A stretch of DNA of 64,000 nucleotides. Origin: Spodoptera frugiperda. Lineage: Eukaryota > Arthropoda > Insecta > Lepidoptera > Noctuidae. The stretch lies in the NCBI RefSeq assembly GCF_023101765.2, contig NC_064238.1, forward strand, positions 1,114,001-1,178,000. Reading direction: 5' to 3'. Each line of letters opens with the position of its first letter. Positions within the stretch are counted from its first letter, which is position 1. Under the pieces are notes generated by a model, which saw only the letters and a list, made by a program, of their open reading frames with translations, was not told where the DNA came from and did no database searches. Positions 44,685 through 54,879 of this stretch are shown here, piece after piece. The translations under genes were made by a program, and so were the position numbers.

Positions 44685-44830
44685 CAAAGTTTATTGGTTT
44701 GGATATTTGTCCGTCAATCTCGCTGACACTACTGAACGGATTTTGATGAAATTTTGTATACAGACTGATAGCTGATTTTTTTTCGGTGATAGGATACTTT
44801 ATATTCTAGTTCCTAAGCTAGTTATGATAT
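44685..44830. mobile_element. LINE-tail relic
   Basis: 'gtcaaagtttattggtttgg', 'actgaacggattttgatgaa' and 'attttgtatacagactgata' match the conserved 'gaacggattttgatgaaatt' block of lepidopteran non-LTR tails, related to 9.1 and 49.97 kb. Confidence 0.5.
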
Positions 44831-45248
44831 AAAGTAATAACCAAACTAGCTAAAACTAAGACTAATTAGGCAATCAACATTTATGTTCAATACTTACTAT
44901 TTAAAACACCATAGAACGAAATCATTCTAATCACGAGTACTATTATTTCCCAAAAAGTGAACGTTACACAATAATATTCTATTTCCACTATCAAATGTAG
45001 AATATTTGTTTAAATCCAATATAGAGTTGATGTTTAGTTACCAATGGAGTCTCCTGGATAATCTCAGTAAATCTGTTTCGAGCCGTTAAGCCGGTCAGAT
45101 GTGGGATTGTAAGACTTCGCCCTGTATACATCCTGTATCATTTTACAATTGTTATGTGGGTGAATGGTTCTGATTTTTTTTAATACGGTGTATAATGGTG
45201 ATTGTCTAAAATTGTTGGGAGTTTTTTTTTTAGATTGGGTAGAATAAA
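44831..45248. other. unannotated DNA
   Basis: Nothing recognised. Confidence 0.3.
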
Positions 45249-45331
45249 ATGCTCTCGTTGGTCGAGTGGTCGCAAGCGGACAAGGGGTCTCGAGTTCGAC
45301 TCCTAGGTCGAGCAAAGTACTGGGCTTTATC
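45249..45331 (+). mobile_element. SINE-A head, plus strand
   Basis: 'gctctcgttggtcgagtgg' (A box region), 'caaggggtctcgagttcgac' and 'tcctaggtcgagcaaag' (B box and following). The body is lost and the copy stops near 'gggctttatcgatt'. It faces the next SINE-A. Confidence 0.75.
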
Positions 45332-45340
45332 GATTATACC

Positions 45341-45602
45341 TGAACGGGGTAGGCAGAGGTGCACAATACTATTGCTACTGTACAATGTATACCCACTTTT
45401 CACAAATTGTTTTACAAGTCCCATGTAAATAGGGGTGATCCTATTGCCATATACCGGACACAACTCCAGACTCCATGTTACTACTGAGAAAATTTTGAAA
45501 ACCCGAAAAATGCCCAGTAATACTTTGACCGACTCGGGAATCGAACCCGAGCCCCCTTTCCCGACAATCGCAATTGCGACCACTCGACCAACGAAACAGT
45601 CT
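45341..45602 (-). mobile_element. SINE-A, full length, minus strand
   Basis: Tail ('aacggggtaggcagaggtgc') left, body ('ccggacacaactccagactc') centre, head right with intact B-box complement 'gggaatcgaacccg' and 'cgaccactcgaccaacgaaa'. Forms an inverted pair with the plus-strand head at 45249. A 125-codon minus-strand frame and several shorter ones here arise from the SINE. Confidence 0.85.
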
Positions 45603-45979
45603 GGCATAAATAAATTTGTGTTAGAACATATCTAAGGCCATCTGTCCTATAACTAAGCCAGAACATCAATGCCTAAGCCCCACATCAGCTCTGATGTCAC
45701 AAAACATATGTCACTGGCTAAAAGAGTGGCAATAGGGTGCCGTAAATCTGAATAGCCCAAAGCTCGTCCAACGATATTGAAAAGAATGGTCAATGTGCCA
45801 CAGTTCACAACTAAAGGCTATTTAACTAGCCCCAAAATAGGAATAGATTGGGTTTTTGTAGACCATTTGTACTAATTGTATGGTGAAATATATTATGGGA
45901 CATTTCGATCAGGTACTAACAAGTCTCAGTCATTCAGGGATACGGCAAAAAATGTTTACGATTTAGAAATTTTGTTCAA

Positions 45980-46090
45980 TACCTAAATAGGGATGATGTT
46001 AGGTAATGAAAATTAAAAATCTATCTAGTGTGTCAGTTAGGTAATAAAAACACTAGATGCGTTTTTTTTTTATTTTGTCATACTAAATAA
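45980..46090. mobile_element. MITE-I half copy
   Basis: 'aatagggatgatgttagg', 'aaaatctatctagtgtgtca', 'gttaggtaataaaaacac' and 'tattttgtcatac' match the left half of MITE-I at 22.5 kb. Confidence 0.6.
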
Positions 46091-46299
46091 AAATTAAAGG
46101 AAACACTGCTCAGTCAACTATATAAATTTTTAAACGGACATGATCACTAACAAAGAAATTGAAACGCAGAAATTAATAAACATGGTAAATATCCCGTTTC
46201 AAATTCAAATGATACATACAGTCAGCTATGATTACAAACTATATCTTCTACATTACTTTTAAAAATATTCCTATATCCAGATTTTCACAGTCAAATTTA

Positions 46300-46640
46300 A
46301 AAAGCCAGGCAATAAAAGTCGAAGTCAAACCAAAAAAACAACACTACTAGCGTCGCGTCAGAGTCTGTCAGAACGAGCAGATCGGTCGTATTCTGAACAA
46401 AAACATAGCCATGCAATTCGTTGGTAACGCGTTGATTGATTGACCGACTCCCTTTTACTTTATTTCCATACCGCAATTCGAATCCAAACAAAACTACAAA
46501 ACACACAAAAAAGTTAGTTCAAAATTACAAAATATAGTCGGATGTTGAGGATAAAAGTTTCGCAAAATAAATCGGGATTTTCCATGCATTTTCAACAAAA
46601 GTTGCCGGCTTTAAAAGCCAGAATATGGACGATGGAAGTG
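46300..46640. promoter_or_regulatory. candidate conserved non-coding block
   Basis: 'gcgtcgcgtcagagtctgtc', 'gcaattcgttggtaacgcgt' and 'gttgccggctttaaaagcc' stand out from AT-rich flanks. Non-repeat. A 69-codon minus-strand frame lacks motifs. Regulatory function is speculative. Confidence 0.2.
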
Positions 46641-47446
46641 CTATTTAAAATTTTGTTTTCATGCCCTGTTGATTTTTCGTTGATATTAAATTGAAATTCA
46701 ACGTTATTAAATTGGTATTAACCTCTTAATTAGATAAAAAAGATAGTAAGTAACAATATTTTATAAATGCCAAACTATTCATGCTAGTTAAATTTTTCAT
46801 CAGAACTTACAACAATATTTTTTATTCATTTGTTGTGTAAAAGTATTGCCAATATTTTTTAGTATAAGGTATTCCATACAATAAATTATAAAACATCGAA
46901 AAGTAGAACGATAGAGCAATAACTGTACTATAAATAAAAGTTCAATATTTAAAATTGCTGTCGGCAATTCTAATCAATATTTTGCTTCCCGAATGATGTA
47001 AAAAAAAAACAAAAAAAGTTTATACGAAATGTTGTATTCAAACGTCAGGGTGCAATATTGCGCATAGTTGCTCTCCTATGAAATACTGGCCACCGATTTT
47101 TAACCGCAGCCGTATAATCAAAAGTTTTTACTCGTTGTTTTAAATATAGAACCAACAGTTGCGACGCCAAATGATTTTCACACTGCAACGTCCACAGAGT
47201 TTAGTATTAAACTTTTTGTTTCATGTGCAAGCCAAAATGTAAAGGTGACTTTGTATGTGTGTTTGTAACTATCACGACATTTGAAATGTTTAATTTTCGC
47301 AAGTGCTTTGATGACAACATTGAATTAAAGTTTGTGTTTGTGCGATTAAACCTACCATACCATGTGTATGGATCACCTAAAGTTAGACTAGTACTATAAA
47401 TGCACTTAAATGCACGATTTCATCCATTGATTCCAGCTTTATGCTC
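46641..47446. other. unannotated DNA
   Basis: AT-rich with a modest complex part at 47.04-47.22 kb. No exon evident. Confidence 0.3.
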
Positions 47447-47668
47447 TAGACGGACACATCTCTATATGTCCGTCTACCAGATTGGCGATATATTAAAGAA
47501 AGGCAAAATTAAAAGAAACCTTAACAGACGAACATGTATAAAAAGATTGATGACAGTTGATTAATCGAAAGAGGTATGTAAGATTCGTAGCAATTGGCGT
47601 TCCATTGTCCCTATCCACGCCCATGGGAACAAACGTGAGACATACATAACGTATGTATGTATGTATTC
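47447..47668 (-). repeat. repeat F, inverted, with terminal stem
   Basis: Reverse of repeat F: 'ccagattggcgatatattaa', 'gaggtatgtaagattcgtag', 'caattggcgttccattgtcc', ending in a TATG microsatellite. Its left edge carries a perfect 10-base inverted repeat (TAGACGGACA at 47447 and TGTCCGTCTA at 47467). Confidence 0.7.
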
Positions 47669-47699
47669 CAAGTTCGATCTCTGTCAGTTTATAAACTAC

Positions 47700-48150
47700 A
47701 TAAGCTATTCTATAAAAATAGGTTTTTAATTTTTGAAATCAAGTAATACAAAAGCTCAATACTAAAAATTCTATATTAACTGCCAATTACGTCATAAATT
47801 ATGAAAAAGATACGCGATGCACATTAACCGTTCCAGTTAAGTATGGAAGCACCTTAACATTTGTTTGCACGCAATTCTGGCGATGTTGACTTTACTGTAA
47901 ACTGTAGAGGGCAGCTGCAGTATTTCAAGTATTATATTGGCTACGTTGCTTTTATTTGTTCGAAATCTCAAATATTTTTACGACGCCGAAATGTCCATTT
48001 CGAAATATGCTGTCTTGAAATGGTTGTGACGACGCCCCGGCAAAGATTTTGAAATGTGAATTTTCGTTTACGGCTTCACTTTATTATAATATTTGTAATG
48101 TTTAATCATGGTGTCAGTATTATGCTCAATATTGTTGCCATACTAATACT
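47700..48150. other. unannotated DNA
   Basis: 47.86-48.05 kb is more balanced with a 63-codon frame ('ggcagctgcagtatttc', 'gtgacgacgccccggc'). No splice sites or domain were found. Confidence 0.25.
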
Positions 48151-48324
48151 AAGATTTTCTTCTGTGTCGTGGGTATGTTTACAGCCATACAATTTTACAT
48201 GACACACGACCCCAGACCCAAAACAACGATTTGTGGAACACACAAAGAGGTGGTCCATGCGTGAATCGAACCTGCTTCACGACGTGTGGTAGCTGGTTGC
48301 CCGGCCTCCGAGCCAACCGTGCAG
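48151..48324 (-). mobile_element. SINE-C, near full length
   Basis: 'ttcttctgtgtcgtgggtat', 'acgaccccagacccaaaaca', 'gtgaatcgaacctgc' (B-box complement) and 'ctggttgcccggcctccgag' (head). An intact-looking minus-sense copy. Confidence 0.8.
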
Positions 48325-48613
48325 AGGAATTTGCATTTTTAGTGCGTAGTGCAAGATCCTAAATTCATGCTGTGGTTTTGTTGTCATGCCGTTAGTGGTT
48401 TATTGATCTGTTGATCTATAAATTATTATAACTTGTTTATAAGAAAAGACCGTAACATCTTCCCCTACAACAGCTGGGTAAACAAAACAAACACCATCAA
48501 AACAAATGTTCTAAAATCAGAAAACAAATATTTCTACCTTTCCACCTAACGTTAAACACATTACGTTTATTTGACTCAAAAGTCACGGGGAATAGAACGC
48601 ACGACTCAAATAA

Positions 48614-48973
48614 ATGGAAGCAATAAGATTGTTCACCTCCAATCTTTGTATCACGGGCCTATATGTCTCCTGTAATGCCCAATATGTCTCGGCAGGAACT
48701 TGGTTCGACTTCTATGTAATGATACAATGTACAGCATTGTTCGAGTGTGTGGGGAATTCCGATTACTTTGACAAAGGACTTGGGAACGTCACTAGCGTTA
48801 ATTTTCTTGCTGTTTTTATTACACATATTATGGCGGTTTGTTTAATATTGTTCTGCATTTGGTGGCGCCACTGTCACTTAAAAGGTGTTAGGTCTTTTTC
48901 ATGGAATCAGGGCCAGTCAGGCCACTGTAAGTGCGGGTCTGCTGATGGTATTAAAATAACTGTCAAGAAGTAA
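48614..48973 (+). CDS. hypothetical 119-codon ATG frame
   Basis: A true ATG start with G at +4 and a TAA stop. The product would have a soluble N-terminal half with several Cys, then a hydrophobic stretch (about residues 60-82, LAVFITHIMAVCLILFCIWW) followed by basic residues, and a Lys-rich end (ITVKK). This fits a single-pass membrane protein, but AT-rich DNA also yields hydrophobic chance frames. No family, signal peptide or promoter recognised. No splice partners and no repeat overlap. Its length is near the upper end of chance expectation for 64 kb. Confidence 0.15.
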   Translation: MEAIRLFTSNLCITGLYVSCNAQYVSAGTWFDFYVMIQCTALFECVGNSDYFDKGLGNVTSVNFLAVFITHIMAVCLILFCIWWRHCHLKGVRSFSWNQGQSGHCKCGSADGIKITVKK

Positions 48974-49349
48974 AATGAATGACATTATAAGATTTACTTA
49001 TTTTTAGAACGATTCTGAGTATCTGTATTTTAATATAAAGAAAATCATAATTCCATTTTATTTACAGAAATCTCTCCGATTTGCGCACTCGAGAATATTT
49101 TTAGGACATTTTGAAAGGGTAATATTTTCTGAGAAATGAACTGTTACAATTGTTCTCAACGTATTAAAAGGTTAATGAGATTAAGTTATTTCTTTTTTTA
49201 ATGTTGTTATTTCTAGATGATTCATTTTTTTGCCTTAAGGTGCATGAGATGTCTGAGCGCCACTGTTGGACATGGCTGACAAAACAATGTTACTTTACAC
49301 TTTTTTTATAGTCAATAGTCGAATTCAGCGTTCAAAAGGGTAAATGATT
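48974..49349. other. unannotated AT-rich DNA
   Basis: Nothing recognised. Confidence 0.3.
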
Positions 49350-49512
49350 TTTTTAACGAGCAGTAGTATCACCTGATGATAAGCAATCGCCGCCACCCAT
49401 GGACACCCGAAACACCAGAAACGTTATAAATGCATTGCCAGCCTCTTGGAATTTAAGAATTTAAGAGTTGTTGGGGAATCAGGGGTTGGGAAGATTGGGA
49501 AGGGGGGTAATT
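49350..49512 (+). repeat. repeat H, best copy
   Basis: 'gtatcacctgatgataagca', 'atcgccgccacccatggaca', 'cgaaacaccagaaacgtta', 'ttgttggggaatcaggggtt', 'gggaagattgggaagggggg'. No coding capacity. It may be the 5'-ward continuation of the LINE-B tail, by memory of related sequences. No copy in this window joins the two. Confidence 0.7.
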
Positions 49513-49519
49513 GTTACGG

Positions 49520-49964
49520 TATTTTTTTAAGCTAGATTTGACAGATTGGTGCGTATAAATACCTATTTAAGAGTAAGAACAAACCTAATTTAATTAATTC
49601 TACACAAGAAAACAAACATAGGTCTGTATCAATATAATCTAGTTAGTCTAGGCTTAGTTTTAGTTAAAATAACAGAACACTAACTAGACAGATATTTGAG
49701 CAATAAAACCAATCGGATTTGGAGTGACGAGTTGTTTGCCGAAAACTTGTATGTTTGGCAGTTCGACGTGATTTCGAATATGAAACATCGTTTTGTATTG
49801 GACAACAAAGCTGCAATATGGCTGCACATCTCAAATTGACCCCAACTAACATATTTGAATTTATTCGACGTCGTAACAGTGGAAGTTATATTATTAATGC
49901 AAAAGTAGCATGCATTAATGCGAGTCAGTTTATGTGTGTGCTTTGTTACTCACGTCAAAACGGC
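49520..49964. other. unannotated DNA
   Basis: Two short frames overlap on opposite strands. Nothing recognised. Confidence 0.25.
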
Positions 49965-50075
49965 TGAAGAAATCAGGATGAAATTTAAATAGACATAGAT
50001 TGTGGTCTGAAATAATAGGTACATAGGCTGGCTTTTTATCACACGGGAACGTGAACGATCGCTGGCAGAAACTAG
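49965..50075 (+). mobile_element. LINE-tail copy
   Basis: 'cggctgaagaaatcaggatg', 'aaatttaaatagacatagat', 'tacataggctggctttttat' and a final 'aactagtt' follow the order of a typical lepidopteran LINE 3' end. Confidence 0.55.
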
Positions 50076-50369
50076 TTGTCAATAAAAACATTGGTAATTA
50101 AGTTTATCCTAATAATAAACTCATTGGAATTAATACCATATATTTTGTTGCCATTTTTGCTACAAACAGTTTCTTTAAACAAGCAAAAATAATTAAATAA
50201 CATCTTCCTAAACAGAATTTGATAAAATAATTCAAATAGACTCCAAAACCCGGAACATTGAACGTCAAGCTTAATATACCTTTAGTCCCATTGTAGGCGA
50301 AAGCTATGTACGTATACAAATCAAGCTATTCAATTCCAGTGTAAGCTGACCGCTAAATGTGCGAAAAGA

Positions 50370-50557
50370 TCATACGAAGCGAGGCCAAGATAAACTGGTT
50401 TTGTGTAGCTGAATAAGTAGTCGTGTAGCAGCAATAGTACTTACATTAAGAAGAAATGGCTTCCTAGTCCACTTACGAGCAATGCGGTGAACTGTTTTCC
50501 TTCCAGCACCGAAGTAAATATTATAAATTGTTGCCACTGCTCCTGTTTATTTCGTGT
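50370..50557 (-). other. exon-like tract open in two overlapping frames
   Basis: The minus strand is open for 58 codons (50373-50546; includes KTVHRIARKWTRKPFLLN) and, in another frame, for 38 codons (50444-50557; includes EQWQQFIIFTSVLEGKQF). Two perfect GTAAGT donors lie within (minus strand, starting at 50476 and 50444). A possible exon is 50477-50542, but its acceptor ('cgaaataaacag') has a poor pyrimidine tract. GC is higher than in the flanks. It could be an exon, an unrecognised repeat, or a decayed transposon gene. Confidence 0.25.
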
Positions 50558-50851
50558 TTAGAATCGTGTGGTTGGAGTTTTTAACGTATTTGTTTAGTTA
50601 AAATTATTTAGTTTTAAGAATAAATTGCTGGTGTTATATTAACAAAATTAGAAGTTTGTGTTATATTACCAAGATTCCCATTTAATAAGTTTCCACAAAA
50701 AATAGAATTCCCCTAAATGCTCAGTTAGTAAAGTAGTAATAGTAGTAGTAAGAAAAAGTAGTAACTATTTTACAGAAACGACATTTTTTCTCAATGCAAC
50801 TAAAAATACATTCAAATATTTGAATTAACAGAAAAAGACGTTATTCGGTCA

Positions 50852-50912
50852 CCGATTCACGAATCGGATTCTCGACGGGAACGCCCGAAGTAACCCGAGG
50901 GAGTTCGGGCGT
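50852..50912. repeat. two adjacent perfect hairpins in a GC island
   Basis: CCGATTC-ac-GAATCGG (50852-50867) is followed by ACGCCCGAA / TTCGGGCGT arms (50881-50889 and 50904-50912) with a 14-base loop. The local GC content is far above flanks. Could be an RNA structure, a binding-site cluster or a small repeat. Confidence 0.55.
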
Positions 50913-50919
50913 CATCGCA

Positions 50920-52045
50920 ACTGCAACCGCCACAGAACAAATTCAATTTTGTTCGTTGTCGTATTTGCCCAGTCCATTTTGGTATTGCCAGATAGTCAAG
51001 ACTGATAGGAGCGCAGTAGATTTATTCTACGACACAAAGAGATTTCTCGCAATGGTTTTTAAGTAACACATTTTATTTCAAAAGATGTAGCTTAGGGACC
51101 ACTCTAGGTAATCTATGTGTGTTGTAGGCTGCGTTTTTTCGTATAAATTCTTTTTCTTTACATGAATGAGCACTTTGCCTAGTAAGTAAGAACTCTACGG
51201 GGGATTACATAGTGTGTTTAAAGCAAGAATCAAATGTGAAACGTATGTTTAAAGCTGAAAGTGGAAAACTAAACGCTACCTCAGGGTATTGGGTATCAAA
51301 AGCATCTCACAAAGGCAAGGTGGTTGACATTTTTACCTTAAAACAAGACATCAAGGTCTATTGTTAGGACCTGCCAAAATAATTTAACACTTCATTCTAG
51401 AAAACAAAAATGAATATTCAAACATCAACACAAAAGTAAATCTTCAATTTTAATGTAAATATCGTGGACTATAGCTGCGGCCCACGCTTTGTGGTGGCAT
51501 TAAAAATAATAGAAAAGAAATCAGTCGACATCTGCAAATAAGGAAATTATGAAACCACAGCAAAACGGTGGCATTCACCCTTTGTTCCTTCAACACCTTT
51601 TATTCAACGCTCCGGGATTTTTAATCAAAAACTCTTATTTTTTATTTTTGGTAGGTGTATATTTTTAATTGCATTTCTGCTATTAAGACGTTTTACGTAA
51701 CATGATTGTTAGAATTCTTGTTACGAAGTGTATTCTGTTGAAGTTTTTTAAATTAAATATAAATATTTTATACTTTAAAATGGTCAAATGTGTCTGTTTG
51801 TCCTTTCTTCACATTGTGACGGAGCGAGTTTATGACATGATTTTTTGTTGAAGTTAGTTGGGGGATGAAGAGTAAAAGGCTACCTTTTGTCTCTTTCTAA
51901 CCGTCACTTTTATAAAATGTGGGATAGAAATTTGTATTGAACATTCCTTAAAAAAGAAAGCTAAAAATTGGGCTATTTGTGACTAATAAAAAAAACTCAT
52001 GCATCAATCATTTTATTCCTGCAAATCTGCCAACAACTGCCAACC
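50920..52045. other. unannotated DNA
   Basis: 51.47-51.62 kb is more complex, with AACCACAG Runt-type cores ('aaaccacagcaaaacggtgg'). Otherwise AT-rich. Confidence 0.25.
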
Positions 52046-52054
52046 CCAGGAAAA

Positions 52055-52085
52055 ATCGCGTGCGAAGCCGCGGGCGGAAAGTCGT
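52055..52085 (+). mobile_element. LINE-tail scrap
   Basis: 'gtgcgaagccgcgggcgga' is the phrase that ends many lepidopteran LINE tails. Only about 30 bases survive. Confidence 0.4.
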
Positions 52086-52199
52086 TTATAATATTTTGTG
52101 TCAACCAATCTTTACCTCCTTGACCTATAAACTATCAAACTTTGTTTTTAAATATTTTTCAACATTTACTAACAAGAAAATAACATTTACCAATCGGAA

Positions 52200-52440
52200 A
52201 ACGATTTTCCTTCAGCAACTTCCTTAATAGCACATAAGCATCCCAACATACGACTTTAAAGTCGGTTTTACTTCTGGGCCACAATTGCACGTAAACCGAG
52301 CATAACGTTGCAACTTATATTGCTTAAAGGACCAATGTAATCTTAATCTGTTTTGCATAAGCCCTCCCGTTGCTCCGTACGGCGCAAACACAGCATTGTG
52401 GATTAAAGGCTCCAAGGCTTAAATAAACACACTCATGATA
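52200..52440. promoter_or_regulatory. candidate conserved non-coding block
   Basis: 'gactttaaagtcggttttac', 'gcacgtaaaccgagcataac' and 'gttgctccgtacggcgcaaa' form a balanced, non-repeat stretch. A minus-strand 63-codon frame crosses it without motifs. Speculative. Confidence 0.2.
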
Positions 52441-53280
52441 GGATTTCAATTGAAGCAACATTAACTGTGTACAATTTCTAATGGAAAATTCCGTTCACAG
52501 TTTAAGCCTGATGAAGTTTTTAATTGGTACAAGGAAGTTGGATGAGATTGCGCGATTATTTTGTTTGTTCCAATGCTTTTATTAAGACTTAGTTCAATTA
52601 AATTGCTTTTTTTAGAACAAAGCAGTTTGCTATTGTGATTGGGAACGGAGTTGGTCAGAGAGCTAACGGTTGGAATAGACTTGTCAAATAAGTTTACAAT
52701 GTTTTCCTTCTAAAATGTAGGATGCATGTTGTTGCGGGGTTATGTCAAAACTTGTTTAGAAAAAGAATGAATGTTTTTTGCAGATAAAGTTTCGTGGAAA
52801 ATCTGTCACACACGCGTAAAATGAATAAAATTGGATTGAAATACAAATGTGAAATAGTAAGAATTCATATACTTACCGAGAGTTTTTGTAAAAATATATT
52901 GATTTTCTTTTTTAACTTAAGCTAGAGTTATGCCTGGGGCCTTATGATTTTTTTTACCCTATCTTTCGAAGAATTTGTAATGTTATGACTTTTAGTTATT
53001 TTAGCACTTCCCCAAACCATCTCAAGAATATTTCATCAATACCAATGTCATTTTCTCCTAACATCAAACGCCTGTTAATTATATGTTACTGTCGGTCTGT
53101 CTGTTAACCTAAATTGGACGGCGTGAGTGGACAGTGACATTGTAATCCCATTGCTCTGATTATCACGGACGTTGATGCGAATTAGTAACTGGATACTCAC
53201 TGTGTGGCTCTGTTATTGCATGAATTAAGCTGTTGTTTGATTATAAATCGTACTTGCATTTCGATTATTAGGTGTTACTA
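52441..53280. other. unannotated AT-rich DNA
   Basis: Nothing recognised. Confidence 0.3.
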
Positions 53281-53555
53281 TCATTGGCTGAGGGGTTGCA
53301 AGTGCGACTGCCGGGCAAGGGGTTTCGGGTTCGATTCCCGGGTCGGGCGAAGTATTACTGGGCTTTTTTCGGTTTTTCGAAAATTTCTCAGTGGTAGCAC
53401 GGAGTCTGCAATTGTGCCTGGTATACGACAATACGTTCACCACCTATTACATGGGACTTACAACATACATTGTGAAATGGGTGCACATTGGCATTATAAT
53501 TATGCCACAATGTGCACCTCTGCCTACCCCTTTGAAGATTAAAGGTGTGACGTTA
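53281..53555 (+). mobile_element. SINE-A, best full-length copy
   Basis: tRNA-like head ('tgaggggttgcaagtgcgac'), perfect B box GGTTCGATTCC (53328-53338), body ('tttctcagtggtagcacgga', 'tctgcaattgtgcctggtat'), tail ('tgcacctctgcctacccc'). It is transcribable in principle by RNA polymerase III, but the A box is less clear. Overlapping 71-112-codon frames are SINE-derived. Confidence 0.88.
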
Positions 53556-53600
53556 AGAAGATTAAGGTGCTACTTTTTAATTTTTTTAGGGTTGCTCCAC

Positions 53601-53754
53601 TACTAGAATTTTCTCCTGTGACGTAGGTGCGTTTATAAACTCACAAGTGCACATAATATACATCACAACCAGATGTGGATCACACAAAGAGTTGCTACGT
53701 GTGAGAACCCTCCACACGTTGCATGGTACCAAGCCACCGCACCAAGTGTGCAGT
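53601..53754 (-). mobile_element. SINE-C
   Basis: Directly follows SINE-A in opposite sense. 'gaattttctcctgtgacgta', 'gtggatcacacaaagagttg', 'accaagccaccgcacc', 'gtgtgcagtc'. The B-box complement is partly lost ('gagaaccctccacacg'). Confidence 0.78.
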
Positions 53755-53790
53755 CTTTTATTTGATAGTTTAATGTTAGCAAGAGGAAAA

Positions 53791-54276
53791 CTCAGCTAAG
53801 CTATGTTTTTTGTAAGGAAAGATGCGTGTTATTGATAGCTTCCCTACTATCGGCACATCGCATACTCGAGCTGTATATCTTCCTCGCACAGCTTTTTTAG
53901 GGTGGAAAAGCATCCAATGACTTCTCTCGCAAGGCAAGGCGAGAGGGAGTGTCAGACTCTTACTGACTAAAAACCTGTTCCTACTCCTGCTTGTCGAGCC
54001 GGAGCCCCGGTAAACGCGATAGGTAGTCGCAGCTCCGGATCAGGCATCAGCCCTACTGGGCCCCATCTGTGGTGGTCTGATGGCTCTTTAAGGCGCGCGC
54101 GGAACGCGAGACGCCGCAAGCATGGGTCTGGTTCTGGTCAGGCAGCGAGCTACCCTTGCTCGTCGTTCGCAGACCCGCACTTACGATGGCCGGAAATCGT
54201 CACACGATCCCCGACGCCCGGAGTGTCCTTCGCGTTCGTCGCACAGCTACATAGCACATCTTTCGTAGAAAAGCAC
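53791..54276. mobile_element. MITE-D split by a LINE-B insertion
   Basis: MITE-D sequence occurs on both sides: left 53791-53891 ('ttgatagcttccctactatc') and right 54232-54276 ('cacagctacatagcacatct', ending 'gaaaagcac'). LINE-B lies between. The MITE's outer left terminal repeat is missing. The order implies that MITE-D was present first. Confidence 0.6.
53892..54222 (-). mobile_element. LINE-B 3' region, longer subtype
   Basis: The tail end ('ttttttagggtggaaaagca') is at the left. Further right are 'gagggagtgtcagactctta', 'tgggccccatctgtggtgg' and 'ggccggaaatcgtcac'. Relative to the 31.8 kb copy it carries about 31 extra bases (around 54091-54121, 'aaggcgcgcgcggaacgcg'), so two subtypes exist. 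Confidence 0.8.
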
Positions 54277-54279
54277 AAT

Positions 54280-54590
54280 GATACCAGCACTACACATGTG
54301 CAAATTTATTTGTACATTGTTTACCCAACTGTTCATATTGTGTGGTACAGCAAAATTACTAAGCAAAAAACCCTTAAATACAATACATGTTTGTACACAC
54401 ACATGTTTTTGTACACACGTCTATATTCTTAGAAACAGCAAACAATCGTTATACATACATCCTGGAGCTTAACAAAATAAATAACAACTATTGATTCTGA
54501 TATTCCATGAATTTCATAAGGAAAAAAATTCATCAAGATTTGTAAGGGTATAATTTTTATACCGGAAAACTGTTCGGCTGTTATTGAAAA
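54280..54590. other. unannotated DNA
   Basis: AT-rich, with ACAC-rich patches around 54395-54425. Overlapping short frames lack support. Confidence 0.3.
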
Positions 54591-54591
54591 C

Positions 54592-54740
54592 CATCTTACT
54601 TATCCTCGTATTGTTATCCCAATTTATTTGGGGTCGACGCATACGCCCTCTTTCATCCATCTCCATAAGCCGTCATCACGTTTACTTATTTCTAAGGAGC
54701 TCAACATAAGGCGAGGTGCGATGACAGGGATTTCTTTGTT
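54592..54740. repeat. lepidopteran dispersed repeat piece
   Basis: 'atcctcgtattgttatccca' and 'tatttggggtcgacgcatac' then 'aaggcgaggtgcgatgac' recall a repeat common in lepidopteran genomes ('ttttggggtcggcgca'). Single copy here. Class unassigned. Confidence 0.4.
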
Positions 54741-54879
54741 TTTCATACCGTGTTAACTTCTATTTTTAAGGTATAAGAGTATAAAGCTTGTTGTAGATAC
54801 GTGGGCGTCCAATCTTGATGTTTGAGTAAAGATTTTAATTGATTTATAAATTATAGAAAATAAAAATAAAGTATCCCTG

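Noticed and set aside
45230..45607. 125-codon minus-strand open frame, one of the longest in the window
   Set aside because: It lies within the SINE-A pair, including the tRNA-like heads, and has no protein signature.
53281..53355. Possible tRNA gene (perfect B box)
   Set aside because: No acceptor-stem pairing, and the sequence continues into a SINE body found at several other sites.
53204..53606. Overlapping 71-112-codon frames on both strands
   Set aside because: They coincide with the best SINE-A copy, and opposite-strand frames cannot all be genes.
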